Positions 21,828-32,727 of a DNA stretch of 64,000 nucleotides are shown in pieces (positions within the stretch are counted from its first letter, which is position 1; every line of letters begins with the position of its first letter). Under the pieces are notes generated by a model that was given only the letters and a program-made list of their open reading frames with translations, was not told the origin of the DNA and searched no databases. This DNA comes from Leucocoprinus leucothites (lineage: Eukaryota > Basidiomycota > Agaricomycetes > Agaricales > Agaricaceae), in the NCBI GenBank assembly GCA_013368445.1, contig JAACJO010000011.1:992001-1056000 (forward strand), read 5' to 3'. The translations under genes and the position numbers were made by a program.

Positions 21828-24255
21828 CTTCAGTTCTCCGACTCAGTCGTGATACTATTGAGTTGATTTGTTGGAGGGGTATCGCTTCGAACGGGTGCAG
21901 GCGCGGATGCGGCGTAAGTGACCAAACTCCTGAGTTTGGGACCGGTACCAGTAGGTGAGGTGCAGCCATGGATTTGGAGAGATTTTATAATCATAGAGAC
22001 GTTTCAGGTAGCGCCGGAGGCAATGAAGAGCATTGGTATTTGTTAGGGTCAGTTTTACCAACAGGCCAGACAACGGGTTTGAGATAGTGATGTATGGTGT
22101 GCTACGATATGCGTAGATATGGTTGCTTGGTCAATGGTAGGCCTCCGATAGTGTAACATACTGTGACAAGTCTCAGTGTTGGCCATGGTGTTCCATCATC
22201 ATCACCATCAGACGTCGCAGCGGCAAGGTTTCGATGAAAATGATGTCAAGGCTTGACCTCCCTGGCCCGCAGAGCTTGATAGCCGTTAACAGTTGTCATG
22301 GGTGTAAATGCGCGAATGAGCTGCAGAGCGAGCATATCTTGGACTCGTATACACTGTGTGCTAGACGAGCCGGTAGGTCCGAGGATCTTCCTTGGGCCAC
22401 GCTGGGTTCGAGTGTTGGCCAAGCCGGGCGCCGAGACATAGCACCAAGGTTATCTTGGACGTTAATGTATCACTTGAAAATCCAGGCTCGCACTGTCGCT
22501 GACAGGATTCACAAGAAGCGTGGCCAGGTAACTTCTGGAGAAATGATTGCAGGAAATCGGGAAAAGATGAAGAACGAGCTAAAAAGTCGTAAATAAAGCG
22601 CGTCCTGTGGTTGTCCAGGCTGTCAGTAAGATAGGCCCCGAAAGGAGAAGGTGAGCTCCAAAGGAGGGTAAGTGTAGACATCAACGTTTGGAACCAATAA
22701 AAGTGTGGTCGCTTTACAGCTGAACGAATGGCGGCAGGTTCCGGTAGGCGCCTACAGTGCCTACAGTGCCTCGGGCCGTCGTCACAAAAAAAATCGCTAA
22801 GAAGCCGTAAAAATAAAGTAGCTATCTGTTTGTCTAAGTAGACGTTTCACGTTCACGTCGTTGGAGATAGGACTTACAGTATTCCTGTTCAACTCATGAG
22901 CCATTTAATAGCTATGCTGCGCCCGGTCATATCGGCAGTGTCTGGCGTTTGGCTGCGTTGGTGTTATCCTCGGGGCTCTTAACCGCTTTCGGTCATCCAA
23001 AGATTGCAATCTTAGATATATCATTTCGTGTGTAAACATCAACTGGAAGTCTCTCATATTTTCGAGGTGGTTTTCGAGTCCCAAGGTAACCTGGAATAAG
23101 GAGACACTTGAGCATTTCGATACCTCGAAGCAGATCATCCAGCATTTTACGTACAACTATAGGGCTCTTGGTCTCCTTGTTCTCCGAATAACAAAAAAAA
23201 ACGAAGAACGAGAACGTGATTGTAGGCAAAAAGAAGCTCTAAAGAACTTGTGCTTCCGAGTCTACGGCTTAACTCGGTTCGACGGTTGCGATGGACAGAA
23301 ATAGGCTCAGCTACTTCACAAACGCCAAGAAGCAGACCTTGTTCACGAGTTGCAGCGCCTTTATCTCATTTGCCACGGATCACTTCCACTTATCTTATGG
23401 TGCCCGGGATTGGGTGAATTCCAATTTCAATATGGGCCATAGGCTGTCACAGGGTCGGTCCCCGGCCGCCATGTTGCGATGGTCCCTTGTTGCCTAATCA
23501 AGCCACGCGTGCTCGGATTTTTTCTTATCCCGGGATAAACTGGGTTTCCCACATGCCCCTATCGCTATGTAATTTCTCGCTTATTTACCTCCACACAGTG
23601 AACTTTCAAAGGTATATAAGTCATCGCGACGAACTGTCGAGGTGGTGCCAAGTATCTGGTCTTCGGGAAGCATAGCTAATGATGCTATTGTGGTTACTTT
23701 CCCCACCCAAAGAAGCGCCAAAAATTGAACAACAACGTGAGGTGAGATCATTAATTGGACAGTTGATCAAAGATCATTGTTTCAACATCAGCGCATCATT
23801 CAAGAATATCACATTCAGTCTCCGGCCATTCAGATATTACTCCTTATAGGCTACGTTCTTTGTTTTTAAATGAGTGTGAGTTTTGTGTGAAGTAATGTTT
23901 GAACCTGGCTAGCGGCCACTAGCGGCTGTACCCACGTCAAAGAGTGTCAGGGAAAGGAAGTTTTCAAGAAGCTCTTAATTGGTTGACACGGCAGTAATTA
24001 GCCACTAATTAGAGCAAAAATATTGCACAGGACGAACGGTGAAACTAGTGTATTTGCACATCTAGAGTGAAAATATGGGTATAGAGATATAGTCGGAAGG
24101 CTGCATTCAATGTCATAAATCTCTCGCTAGCACCATCCTACACTCTTCTGCAAAGAATATGGAACAATTATGGGGAGGGCAGGGAAACAGGAAGAGAGGA
24201 GCGGTCTTTTGAAGGTATCCCTGTGTCATATATACAATAATTTAGCAGAGTCACA
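21828..24255. other. 2.4-kb gene-poor region
   Basis: No coding or RNA gene is supported. A 120-codon plus-strand frame at 22234-22596 has no family features. A perfect short duplication, CCTACAGTG twice at about 22,749-22,767, is the only local structure I noticed. The left part should hold the promoter of the secreted-protein gene; the right part is 3' of the homeodomain gene. Confidence 0.5.
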
Positions 24256-25257
24256 TCAAAGGATGCGGCGGTTCTGGAGCCCGCAGAGAGCTAGGGCAGC
24301 CTTCATAATTTCATCATCATCGTCAATATGTTTCTTCAAAGACTCATGACCACGGGAGGACGAGTAAGCAATGATTGCACCGTCACCACGAGGGTCAGGC
24401 GTCCACCTTGAGTCGTGCTCGCTCCATGTCCCTGGGGGAGTAATGATTTCGTCCTCTTCATCATCGGTAATTTCAAGGTCCAATTTGGAAGGCTGTCGTT
24501 CCCTTGTACGTGCCCGTGAATTCAGTCGTGACACGACTGTAGACTCTACACCGGGAGGACGAGTTCCATCCTTCTCCGCCAAGCGGGCAGCAGCACAGGC
24601 CCATTCTAATGTGCGGCGTTTCTTGCCGAACTCGACATACTCGCGCGCTGGAGGGCTATTAGGGTCCGTAATGGGCGATGAGGGCATATTGTCCCAAAGA
24701 GTGGCGTTGGGATCAAGCCGCTTGGATGGAGTACGTGGCACGGGGGCGCGAAGTTCTGATCGCGAAGCGACGCGATCGAGTGACGGCCTTGACGACGTCG
24801 GCGCCGAGCTTCGGTTAGTGAACGGCGGCGAAGTCGTCCTACGAGAGGTGGGCTGGTGTGTCAGGGGAGGGGTATTGAAGGAGCTGTGGTTGCTCGCTGC
24901 AGACTTGCGCTCTGTTTGACGCTTATTCTGGAACCATATTGTGACAGACTTAATTTCCCTAATTAATCAAAAGGACGCGTCGTAATGACAATAAAGTGAT
25001 GTGAGCAGTGCAGAGTAAAACTTGAGCAGCAGGAGCATTTACATTCCTCCAGCCTTCGCTACAGCCTCGCGGTCTTCTCTGGAAGGATGGGAGTTCTGGT
25101 GGAAGAGGTTTTCGAGCATCATGAGCTGGACATTAGTGAACCGCTTGCGAGTGCGGCGCGAGGTGGTGGGATTGACGTTGCTGAGGCAAACAGCTTCCTC
25201 AGAGGGGTTGCGGGAGAGCGCAGGAGTGAAAGAGTTATGGGTATAATGGTGATCCAT
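24256..25257 (-). CDS. Homeodomain transcription factor (TALE-unrelated)
   Basis: Two exons (25257-25043 and 24958-24256) give 305 residues. The homeodomain spans about residues 33-90: an RRTRKRF arm, a first helix around QLMMLENLF, and a recognition helix IKSVTIWFQNKRQTERK with the invariant Trp80, Phe81, Asn83 and Arg85. The 84-nt intron cuts the domain just before the recognition helix. The rest is Ser/Pro-rich, with a LEWACAAARLAEKDGT helix and an acidic patch ITDDEEDEI typical of regulators. It is not a mating-type HD1/HD2 protein by context: there is no divergent partner or flanking mip gene. It resembles the single developmental homeodomain factors of mushroom-forming fungi, but I cannot assign an orthologue. 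Confidence 0.88.
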
Positions 25258-26592
25258 GGTGAGGGCGTTGAGGGAGGGACAGATGGAAAGTTGGGAAAAA
25301 CCGTCACGGACTTATTTATGTAACATGATCCTACGTTTTGATGGAACCAAACTTAAAGAATACAGGCGTCGCGTCGCACATCACGTGTACGCGTTTCATT
25401 CCGCAGGGTTGACCGACCATGGCCACAAGCTGCCTAGATGTATGTCGCTGTACCTGCTTTTCCCCAAGGCCTTCGGAAACGCGCCTGAGTGGCGATATTG
25501 CTCCACTGAGAGGCCTCTAATGAGGCAAACACCCCTTCCCCCCCGAAATCGTTCGATGCTTTGATGGCATAGCGGTCATCAGCTAGACCATCAACTGATG
25601 GTGGGATTAAAACGCTTGAATGGGAAGCCAGAGTTTAAGCAGAGCTGAGGGCCACAATAAAAGACTCTGGACCCTGTGTCGTTCTGGGTCCTGGTGAAAG
25701 CACATTTCGGGTTGACATGTGCTTTGTTCCTATTACAGATCATTCCAAGGAATGAAGTACGAAACACGAGGTTCTGGAACGCACAACTAGCCATAAGCAG
25801 GTGCGCGCCCCGACTGAAAAATGGCATGAGCACATAAATATGGCCTCTGCGCACAGACCATGGAGGAAGGAAAAACAAACAACCCGTCAAACCTTAGAAC
25901 AATCTCCAGTATGATGACGGTGGAGAACAAGCTTCTCGGGCCTAATCCACTAGCCTGGCTAGGCCAAACAACACCAAGCAAATTACTCGAAATTATAGAC
26001 GGCAAATGCAATTTACAGATTAATTTTTGCTTCAGCGAGCCAAGTGAGCGACTATTTACAACAACATCTCAGGCGCTCACTACAAACCAACTGGGCACTA
26101 CAGACCTTCCCCGGTCTTGTCTCTTGGAGGCATTAGGATGTCAACCCGCCGGCCCCTCAGCTTTGTCATCTGCCTCCACCGCATTGAAAGCTGACGCTTA
26201 CGCAAAACACCAAATAAATTCAATGCGCTGGGAATCGAAGTTGGATAGGCTCCTTCACTTCGTCTCATCCCCATTTCGGATCTTCTCAGGACGATCTTCT
26301 CCACAACCACGACTGAACTTTTGTTATCTAGCTGAAGTTCTCACCAAGTTCCTCGTGTGCAGTTATCAGTCACCTGATGAACACCCAATACAAAACGATG
26401 CAGCGGCTTATCTATCTCGAGACTTGGACACGATCTAAATGAATTTGACTAAGTAGTCACGATTGACCTATTAGTTCTCGATAGATCCGGCTGGCACAGG
26501 TATATATATACGGGCTTTCGCTCCAATGGCTTTTATCGCTCTCGCCAGTCACTTTACCATCATCTTTCACTTTTGATCGAGTCGATTAAGCT
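25258..26592. other. Divergent intergenic region between homeodomain and amine oxidase genes
   Basis: This holds both promoters. TATATATA occurs near 26,503, about 90 bp before the amine oxidase start, and could be its TATA element. One 192-codon plus-strand frame inside it is listed separately with low confidence. Confidence 0.45.
25860..26438 (+). CDS. Unrecognised open frame, 192 codons
   Basis: An uninterrupted plus-strand frame with an ATG start and TAA stop, long for chance in this intergenic setting. The translation has no signal peptide, membrane segment, repeat or motif that I recognise, and composition is unremarkable. No introns are needed, unlike most neighbours. It may be a lineage-specific protein or a chance frame. 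Confidence 0.2.
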   Translation: MEEGKTNNPSNLRTISSMMTVENKLLGPNPLAWLGQTTPSKLLEIIDGKCNLQINFCFSEPSERLFTTTSQALTTNQLGTTDLPRSCLLEALGCQPAGPSALSSASTALKADAYAKHQINSMRWESKLDRLLHFVSSPFRIFSGRSSPQPRLNFCYLAEVLTKFLVCSYQSPDEHPIQNDAAAYLSRDLDTI

Positions 26593-29378
26593 ATGGCCAC
26601 TACCAACAATACAGATTCCATGCCGAGCTTTGCCTCGAAGTTACACTCTCATACAAAAGGAAAGATTTTGGACGCCCCGAAGCATCCCCTTGATCCTCTT
26701 ACCCCTGACGAGGTCAGTCTCAAAGCTCGTGTAATCTCGAGCTTGTGCTTACTTGGTTGAACCAGTTGACAGCTGCGACCTATGTTGTCCGTCAATATGT
26801 CACGACCAAGACCCCAATTAAAGCGATGAAATTCATCCTTTGCAATCTGCTCCCTTCCCCGAAGCGAGCGGTCCTCGCTTATCTTGGTATTCCCCTGGAG
26901 CCCGGAGCTAAGCCCGAAGATCCCGTTCCCATAATCAGGAAGGCTGAGGTCGACGTAAGTTGCCGTTCATCTCTCAGAAAAGTCCCACATCGCTTCTTCT
27001 CAACTCGAACACATCCAGCTACTTGACCCCGTAACTGGGTAAGCTAACCTTCAGCTCTTATGACAGGTTTTATGATTGATATCCTGCAGACACTCTTACA
27101 ATGTGATCGTCGCACTCCGCGATGGGCAATGGGAAGTCGAGAAGTTGGCTCAGCTATCTGAAGAGGTTCAACCACAGATTTCGGTGCAGGAGCTCATCGA
27201 CTGTGAGAAGATTGTGAAGGCATCTAAACTTGTTCAAGACCTGGCTGCTGAAGTTGGTGGGTATCAATCGCCATTCCTTTCTTGAAGAATTATTAACTTC
27301 TCTGAAGGTATTAAGCCTGATCAAATCTTCTGTGATGGTTGGTCCATCGGATATGATGCCCGTTTCCCTAAGAGTAGAAGGATACAGCAAGCTCTTGTTT
27401 TCGCTAGGTTCTCCCAGCATGACAATCTTTATGCCCATCCCATGGTGTGTCGTCTACTTATTTACCTTAACCACCCTGAATTGAACTGCTTCAGGATTTC
27501 ATTCCAGTAGTCGATGCCAACAGTGGAGAAATTTTGCACATCGGTAAGCTCGTCTAAATTCCCATCTTCTCTCCTCTCAATGATTATTAGATTTCCCTCC
27601 TCACTATAAGAAGACGACTTCCGGCAAGGCAGAGCTCACAGTAGCCACCACTGAGCCTCCGAGTCTCGAAACTTCGTTCATAGACGGAGCCGGAAGGGAG
27701 CGTATACCACCTCCTAGGCGTGCCTTCGATTTCCTACCAGATCTGATGGAGACGACGGAGGAAGGATTTGAGCTTCGCAAAGACCTTAAGCCATTGCATA
27801 TTGTCCAGCCGGAGGGTGTTAGCTTCAAGATGGACGGGAATGTCCTTGAGTGGCAGAATTGGAAGATGCACATCGGTGTGTCAATCATTCATCCACCTTC
27901 TGAACGTCACTTATGCACGATTTTAGCATTTGCACATCGCGAGGGTGTGGTTTTGTCTACAATTACATACAACGATCACGGCGAGATCAGGCCTCTGTTC
28001 TACCAACTGGGTTTGTCTGAAATGGTCGTTCCCTATGGAGCACCCGAGCATCCTCATCCCAGGAAGTTTGCCTTCGACTCGTCAGTTCTCGTAGTTTCAT
28101 TTCGGGTCCATTGGCTGACAGGCAGCTCGCAGCGGCGAATATGGCATAGGTATGATGGCCAATGACCTTGCCTTGGGATGTGATTGTGTCGGTCAGATTC
28201 ATTACTTGGCAAGTCATTATACACTCACAGCATCCAAACCTCTTGACTCATGATGTGGCGGTGATAGCCTGGCTGCTTTGCCGCTCACGACGGAAGCGCT
28301 GTCGTAATCGACAATGTCATTTGTATCCACGAGGAAGACGCTGGCGTGCTCTGGAAACACACAGACTATCGCCCTGGCGGCCGATCTCGTACCGTCCGAA
28401 GCAGAAGGCTTGTCATTAGCATGGTGTGCACCTTGGCTAACTACGGTTCGTTGATGAACTCGCAGAACGGCAAAGAGACTTATTCATGCATAAAACAGAG
28501 TATATATGGAATTATCACTTCTATCAAGATGGAACCATAGAGATTGATATCCGACTCACTGGAGTTCTCCAAGTTTACGTTGGGGCCGACAATGAGCCCA
28601 ATCCTCATGGAACGACTATTGCACCGAACATCAATGCGCATTACCACCAACACATCTTCTGCTATCGGATTGATCCCATGGTGGATGGGCTCAAGAACAC
28701 TGTCATTGAGTCCGATGTCCATCCTTTAGATGCTCCCACAGGTTCCAAAGAGAACTTCGCCGGCAATGGATTCTACTCCGCCGATACCCGCCTTGCCACC
28801 GAGACTGGTCGTCCGTATAATATCGACAAGGAGCGTCGTTGGCGCATCGTGAATACTCAGAGGCGCCATTACAGTACTGGGAAGGAGGTTGGATACACCA
28901 TTGGATTGAAGGGTGGTGTGGCGCCTACGCTAGCGAACGATGACAGCTGGATCGTGAAGAGAGCGCCATTCCTGAAGAATACCCTTTGGGTATGTAGAGA
29001 CGTTGAAGGCGAGAAGGGGTCCGAGAGAGTTTATCCTGGAGGAAGATACATGCCACAGACGAGGGATACTCCCGCCGACTCCATCGGGAATTGGGTCAAG
29101 GGTGGTCAATCAGCGGATGGGGAAGATATTCTGGTTTATTTCAACATTGGAACCACACATATACCTAGGCCAGAGGACTGGCCAGTGTAAGTTATCTCGC
29201 TTCCTGATTGTCTTCATAAGGCCTAATTGAGATGTACAGGATGCCTGTGGACCACGTCATTGCAACTTTGAAGCCTGTCTCATTCTTCAAGGCAAACCCT
29301 AGCATGGATGTGCCCAGCACTCAGGACCACCTGAGCACTGCTGCGCAGCCTAGTCAAAATGGCGGCCCCTGTCACTGA
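26593..29378 (+). CDS. Copper-containing primary amine oxidase (topaquinone enzyme)
   Basis: Oxidises primary amines to aldehydes with release of ammonia and hydrogen peroxide. Twelve exons (26593-26712, 26766-26954, 27019-27038, 27090-27256, 27308-27444, 27495-27543, 27591-27875, 27927-28080, 28133-28208, 28268-28445, 28499-29186, 29240-29378) give 733 residues. The N2/N3 domains precede the catalytic domain. The topaquinone precursor tyrosine lies in TLANYEYIWNYHFYQDG, split by an intron directly after Tyr; the catalytic-base Asp region is YGIGMMANDLALGCDC upstream. Copper ligands are the HQH pair in AHYHQHIFCYRID and a His near IGTTHIPRPEDWP. The intron 28209-28267 has a GC donor (GCAAGT). 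The C-terminus ends GGPCH, so no classical SKL peroxisomal signal is present. Convergent with the kinase at 29638. Confidence 0.95.
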
Positions 29379-29637
29379 TAACCCCTGTGCGTGGATTCAT
29401 GCAATGAAAATATAAACGACATAAATGTACAACTTGTAAACAATCTAGTAAAAATTGACTCAGGGAATGATCCATGCCACAAGGCCTTAGTACAGAGAGT
29501 CAAAATTAAAGAATATGACCTAGCACACATCGACGATGAGTTTCCAGCATTAGAGTTGGCCGGCCGTCTTGAACCGTTACGGTCATGAACAAATACCCAA
29601 GACCTAATTGTGAAGCCGAATGTTAGCAGGGATATCA

Positions 29638-31171
29638 TCAAGCGGCTACACCTACTTTAACTACCTCATCCACAATTCTCCATACCCGTCGCTGACAGTC
29701 GGGTTCGTTCGAATAATCGAATGCACAGCGCTCCGGGGCACACTGGAGAGATTCTTCGGCTCGGTTGTCCTCCAGCCCCGTAAAGAATGCCATGGAGAGC
29801 AGTCTGGACGCAGTGGGCCTTCTGTCTGCGTCGCTGCTCCAACAAGATTCTATTATGGACCACACGAGATCTGTCATGCCTCGAGCAATACAATGATCGA
29901 GTGCAGCACCAACAGGTTTCGTTGGTTTCCCACCTTCCCCGAGTCGAAGTATGACTGCAGCTGGTGTTGGCGCTTCGTAAAACGGTAGTTTTCCGGTGAA
30001 AACCTGATGGTTGGCATGAGGAAAGTAGAGCAGATTTTTAGGGCACATAGAGGGTTCACCTCGTAGAAAACGCAACCGATGGCATAAATGTCACTTGCAG
30101 TCGTTCTATGGATTTTGTCAGTGGTGATATGAAGAATTAGCTCTGGGGCTTCAAAGCGATAGCTAGCGCCTTGGTGCCCGGTGGTCTCAAGTGATGGGTA
30201 TCTAGACAGCTCGGTACCACTGATACTTGCAAGTCCGAAGTCTCCCAAGCACGCACGCCCGCAGTGGGTAATTAGGATGTTGGCCTAAATAATACCGTTA
30301 TTTATTGCAGCCTGATAGACGGTAGAAGGACATACCGACTTCAGGTCTCCATGAGCGATCATCATACTGTGAATATACTTCAAGCCAGAGAGGATGTCAC
30401 GCATCTCATAAGGTGTTAGGGTAATGAGCCGCTGATCTCTTCGTCAGTACTTAATAAACTTACTAGAAGTAGTCTGTCAACCTCTGGGGATGCGAGAAGA
30501 TAGTCGTTGAGGTTCCCATTCTCCATCCAAGGCGAAACGAGGCATATCTTTCGTCGATTGATGCCCAGGTCGTGAACTCCAAAAAAAGGAAGAATACTGG
30601 GGTGCCTTAACTGTCCTAAGATGACGATCTCTCTTATAAAAGACTATATAATTAACGTCGTATAAGTGAACACTATCAAGTAAGCCCTTGCTTGAAACAA
30701 ACGTACCTTCAAACCCTGCGATTTCTCGAGAGGGGCACGCAATATCTTGAGGCACACCTTTCCGTTGCCGATAAAGCCAGTTTCAATGTCCCCATAGGAA
30801 CTCGGCGCAGTGGTGACCATTTTGGAACTCGTTGGCTGGTCACCTCGGAGATCAAAGGATCGCGGGTAGAGACCACTTGAAGTGGAGAGCCGGAGGAGGA
30901 CTGTTAAGGTTTGTCGTCGCACACTCTCACCCAGCTTCGACAGAGATAATAACTGTAGCTTCTCAGAAGATTGCTACCTTGAGATTATATCAAGACTTAC
31001 ATATTGCAGGAAGTCAAGAACACACCGTAAGTCTTCTGGACGACGGTTCAATAGCAAATGAAACGTTTCTGGACCAGCCACAACAGCCATTAGCTGCGTA
31101 TAGAGATCTAATTCGGTCGGTGGAAGTTGGGCCTCGCTCTGTCTGGTTGGACTGGCACAGGAAGAAGTCAA
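29638..31171 (-). CDS. TKL-type protein kinase with intact catalytic motifs
   Basis: Six exons (31171-31001, 30952-30707, 30646-30464, 30431-30336, 30284-30060, 30003-29638) give 428 residues in phase. A helical N-terminal module (ETFHLLLNRRPEDLRCVLDF) common in agaric TKL kinases precedes the kinase domain. Motifs: the VCLKIL strand with ATP-anchoring Lys, EIVILGQLRHPSILPFFGVHD, LVSPWMENGNL, catalytic loop HGDLKSANIL, GDFGLAS, APEL, DIYAIGCVFYEVFTGKLPF, and CWSSDADRRPTASRLL. The HRD arginine is Gly (HGD), usual in this fungal group. The intron at 30432-30463 is only 32 nt. It is related to, but clearly different from, the kinase-like gene at 15771. The substrate is unknown. Confidence 0.88.
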
Positions 31172-32727
31172 AGCTGTCGGAGTTGTTTGTTTTGTGGCAT
31201 CGTCTATCTACTCAGCATTGTATGAGGGTTTGGAAGAAGCTTGAGAGATCAAAGTGACCATACCACCGGGGCTTGGGAGTTTGTCTGATGCTCCGCCCGT
31301 GCCCTGGTGAATGGGTTTATCAGCCACCGTAAACACCGCAGGCCGCAGGAAAAAGGCAGGTGTCTATCACGTCCTTCTTGAGGCTGGAATATATTCAGTA
31401 CAGGCATACCTCAAGTTCAAAAACTAGGCACACCGTACCTGAGGTCTGGCAGCGTCGGACGGCTGCTCCGCTGAATTGTGATCTCGACGTCGAACAATAT
31501 TAGTACTAGTTCTTGACTGTGCAGGGCCCGCTTCCACAGGTTCTCCGATGTTGAACATTCTCTCTTGTCCGGGTCGTTGGTTCGTTTGTGATGAGAACTA
31601 AGAAGCAGGATAGAACGGTGTGGCGAGTAATTCGACGAGCAAAAGTTCAGTGTTAGCGTCTGCGTATAAATACTCGAGGGACCAAACCACAGGAAACGGT
31701 GAATGGCGCTCGTAATGTACAATGGATTTACCCGGGTGGCTACATTCAGAACGGAGAAGCTTGAGCCAAGAGCAGCACTCCAAGATCACAGCCTAGTCAC
31801 AATTCCCGGGAGCCCTGAATGTCAAGTTGCAGGGAAACCTTAGGGAGGGGAGTGCTCAAGAAATGGAAAGAGATGGATTAGGCTGAAAAGCATGTACTTT
31901 CAAGCCGCCAGATAGGGGTATCGTTGTTCCCGTTGCCACCATCAGGGCTGGATAGATTGAAAACTGTAGACACCCGAAAGATATGCAAGAAGAAAATTGT
32001 CTCTTTTCATCAGAAGAGATTCCAGAATTGAAGGGGGTCTCAGTGAATCAGGTTCGGGGCCACCGCAGCGTCACAAGTAACCTCCGGTTCTCACACCTTT
32101 TACATATGCTCCTTTCATATGAGACCTACCACTAGAACAAGACCCTGAATATTAGAGATTTCCAAACACAGCCGCTCATTTCAAGGTGAGCATGTCCAAG
32201 TTTGGCTTAGCGTCACCAAATCCCAAATCCCAAATCCCAAATCCACAACCTTCAAGCTTCAACAGCCATTAGATCCGTAGATGCCAAGTGGAAAGATTAC
32301 TTCAGCTTAGCTCCCGAATACGGAACGGAGGTCAATGAGTCCCATGCCATTCGGAAGAGTTATCAATTCATTACTTGGATTTGATAATAGTTGAAACGTC
32401 GAAGTTCTTGCTTCAACAAGACCAAAGTTATTCGGGATGCGCCTAGTTTCCCATTGGATGACGGCTTACGTGTCGATTTGAACATCAAGTCACACCGCAG
32501 AACAGTGGCGCTCGAGGACCGTCTTCATAAGCGATTATAATGGAGTCTACGGTAATTGCCATCGTTAAAGTGAATTTGTGACGGAATGATGAATGAACAC
32601 CAACATGCAAAGAGCCAAAACATAATATACAATACCAAGCGCAGAACCACCCCTATACCACAGAAAAAAATTGCGACGATAGCGCGAGAACGAAAATTTG
32701 AAATTCAAGCTCCCTAATTCAACATGG
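31172..32727. other. Intergenic region with a short heptamer repeat
   Basis: No gene is supported. It contains the promoter of the TKL kinase on the left and the 3' region of the sterol-transfer gene on the right. A heptamer array of unit CCCAAAT, about four copies, lies at 32,219-32,245. Confidence 0.5.
32217..32246. repeat. Heptanucleotide tandem repeat (CCCAAAT)n
   Basis: Four consecutive copies of a seven-base unit resembling a degenerate telomere-type CCCTAAA motif, but this is an internal microsatellite with no other telomeric sequence nearby. Confidence 0.6.

Noticed and set aside
22234..22596. 120-codon plus-strand frame
   Set aside because: No family features, no splice-supported extension, and an overlapping minus-strand frame of similar length.
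24371..24919. 182-codon plus-strand frame
   Set aside because: Antisense of the second exon of the homeodomain gene.
32217..32246. Telomere-like repeat suggesting a chromosome end
   Set aside because: Only four degenerate units, with normal genes on both sides.
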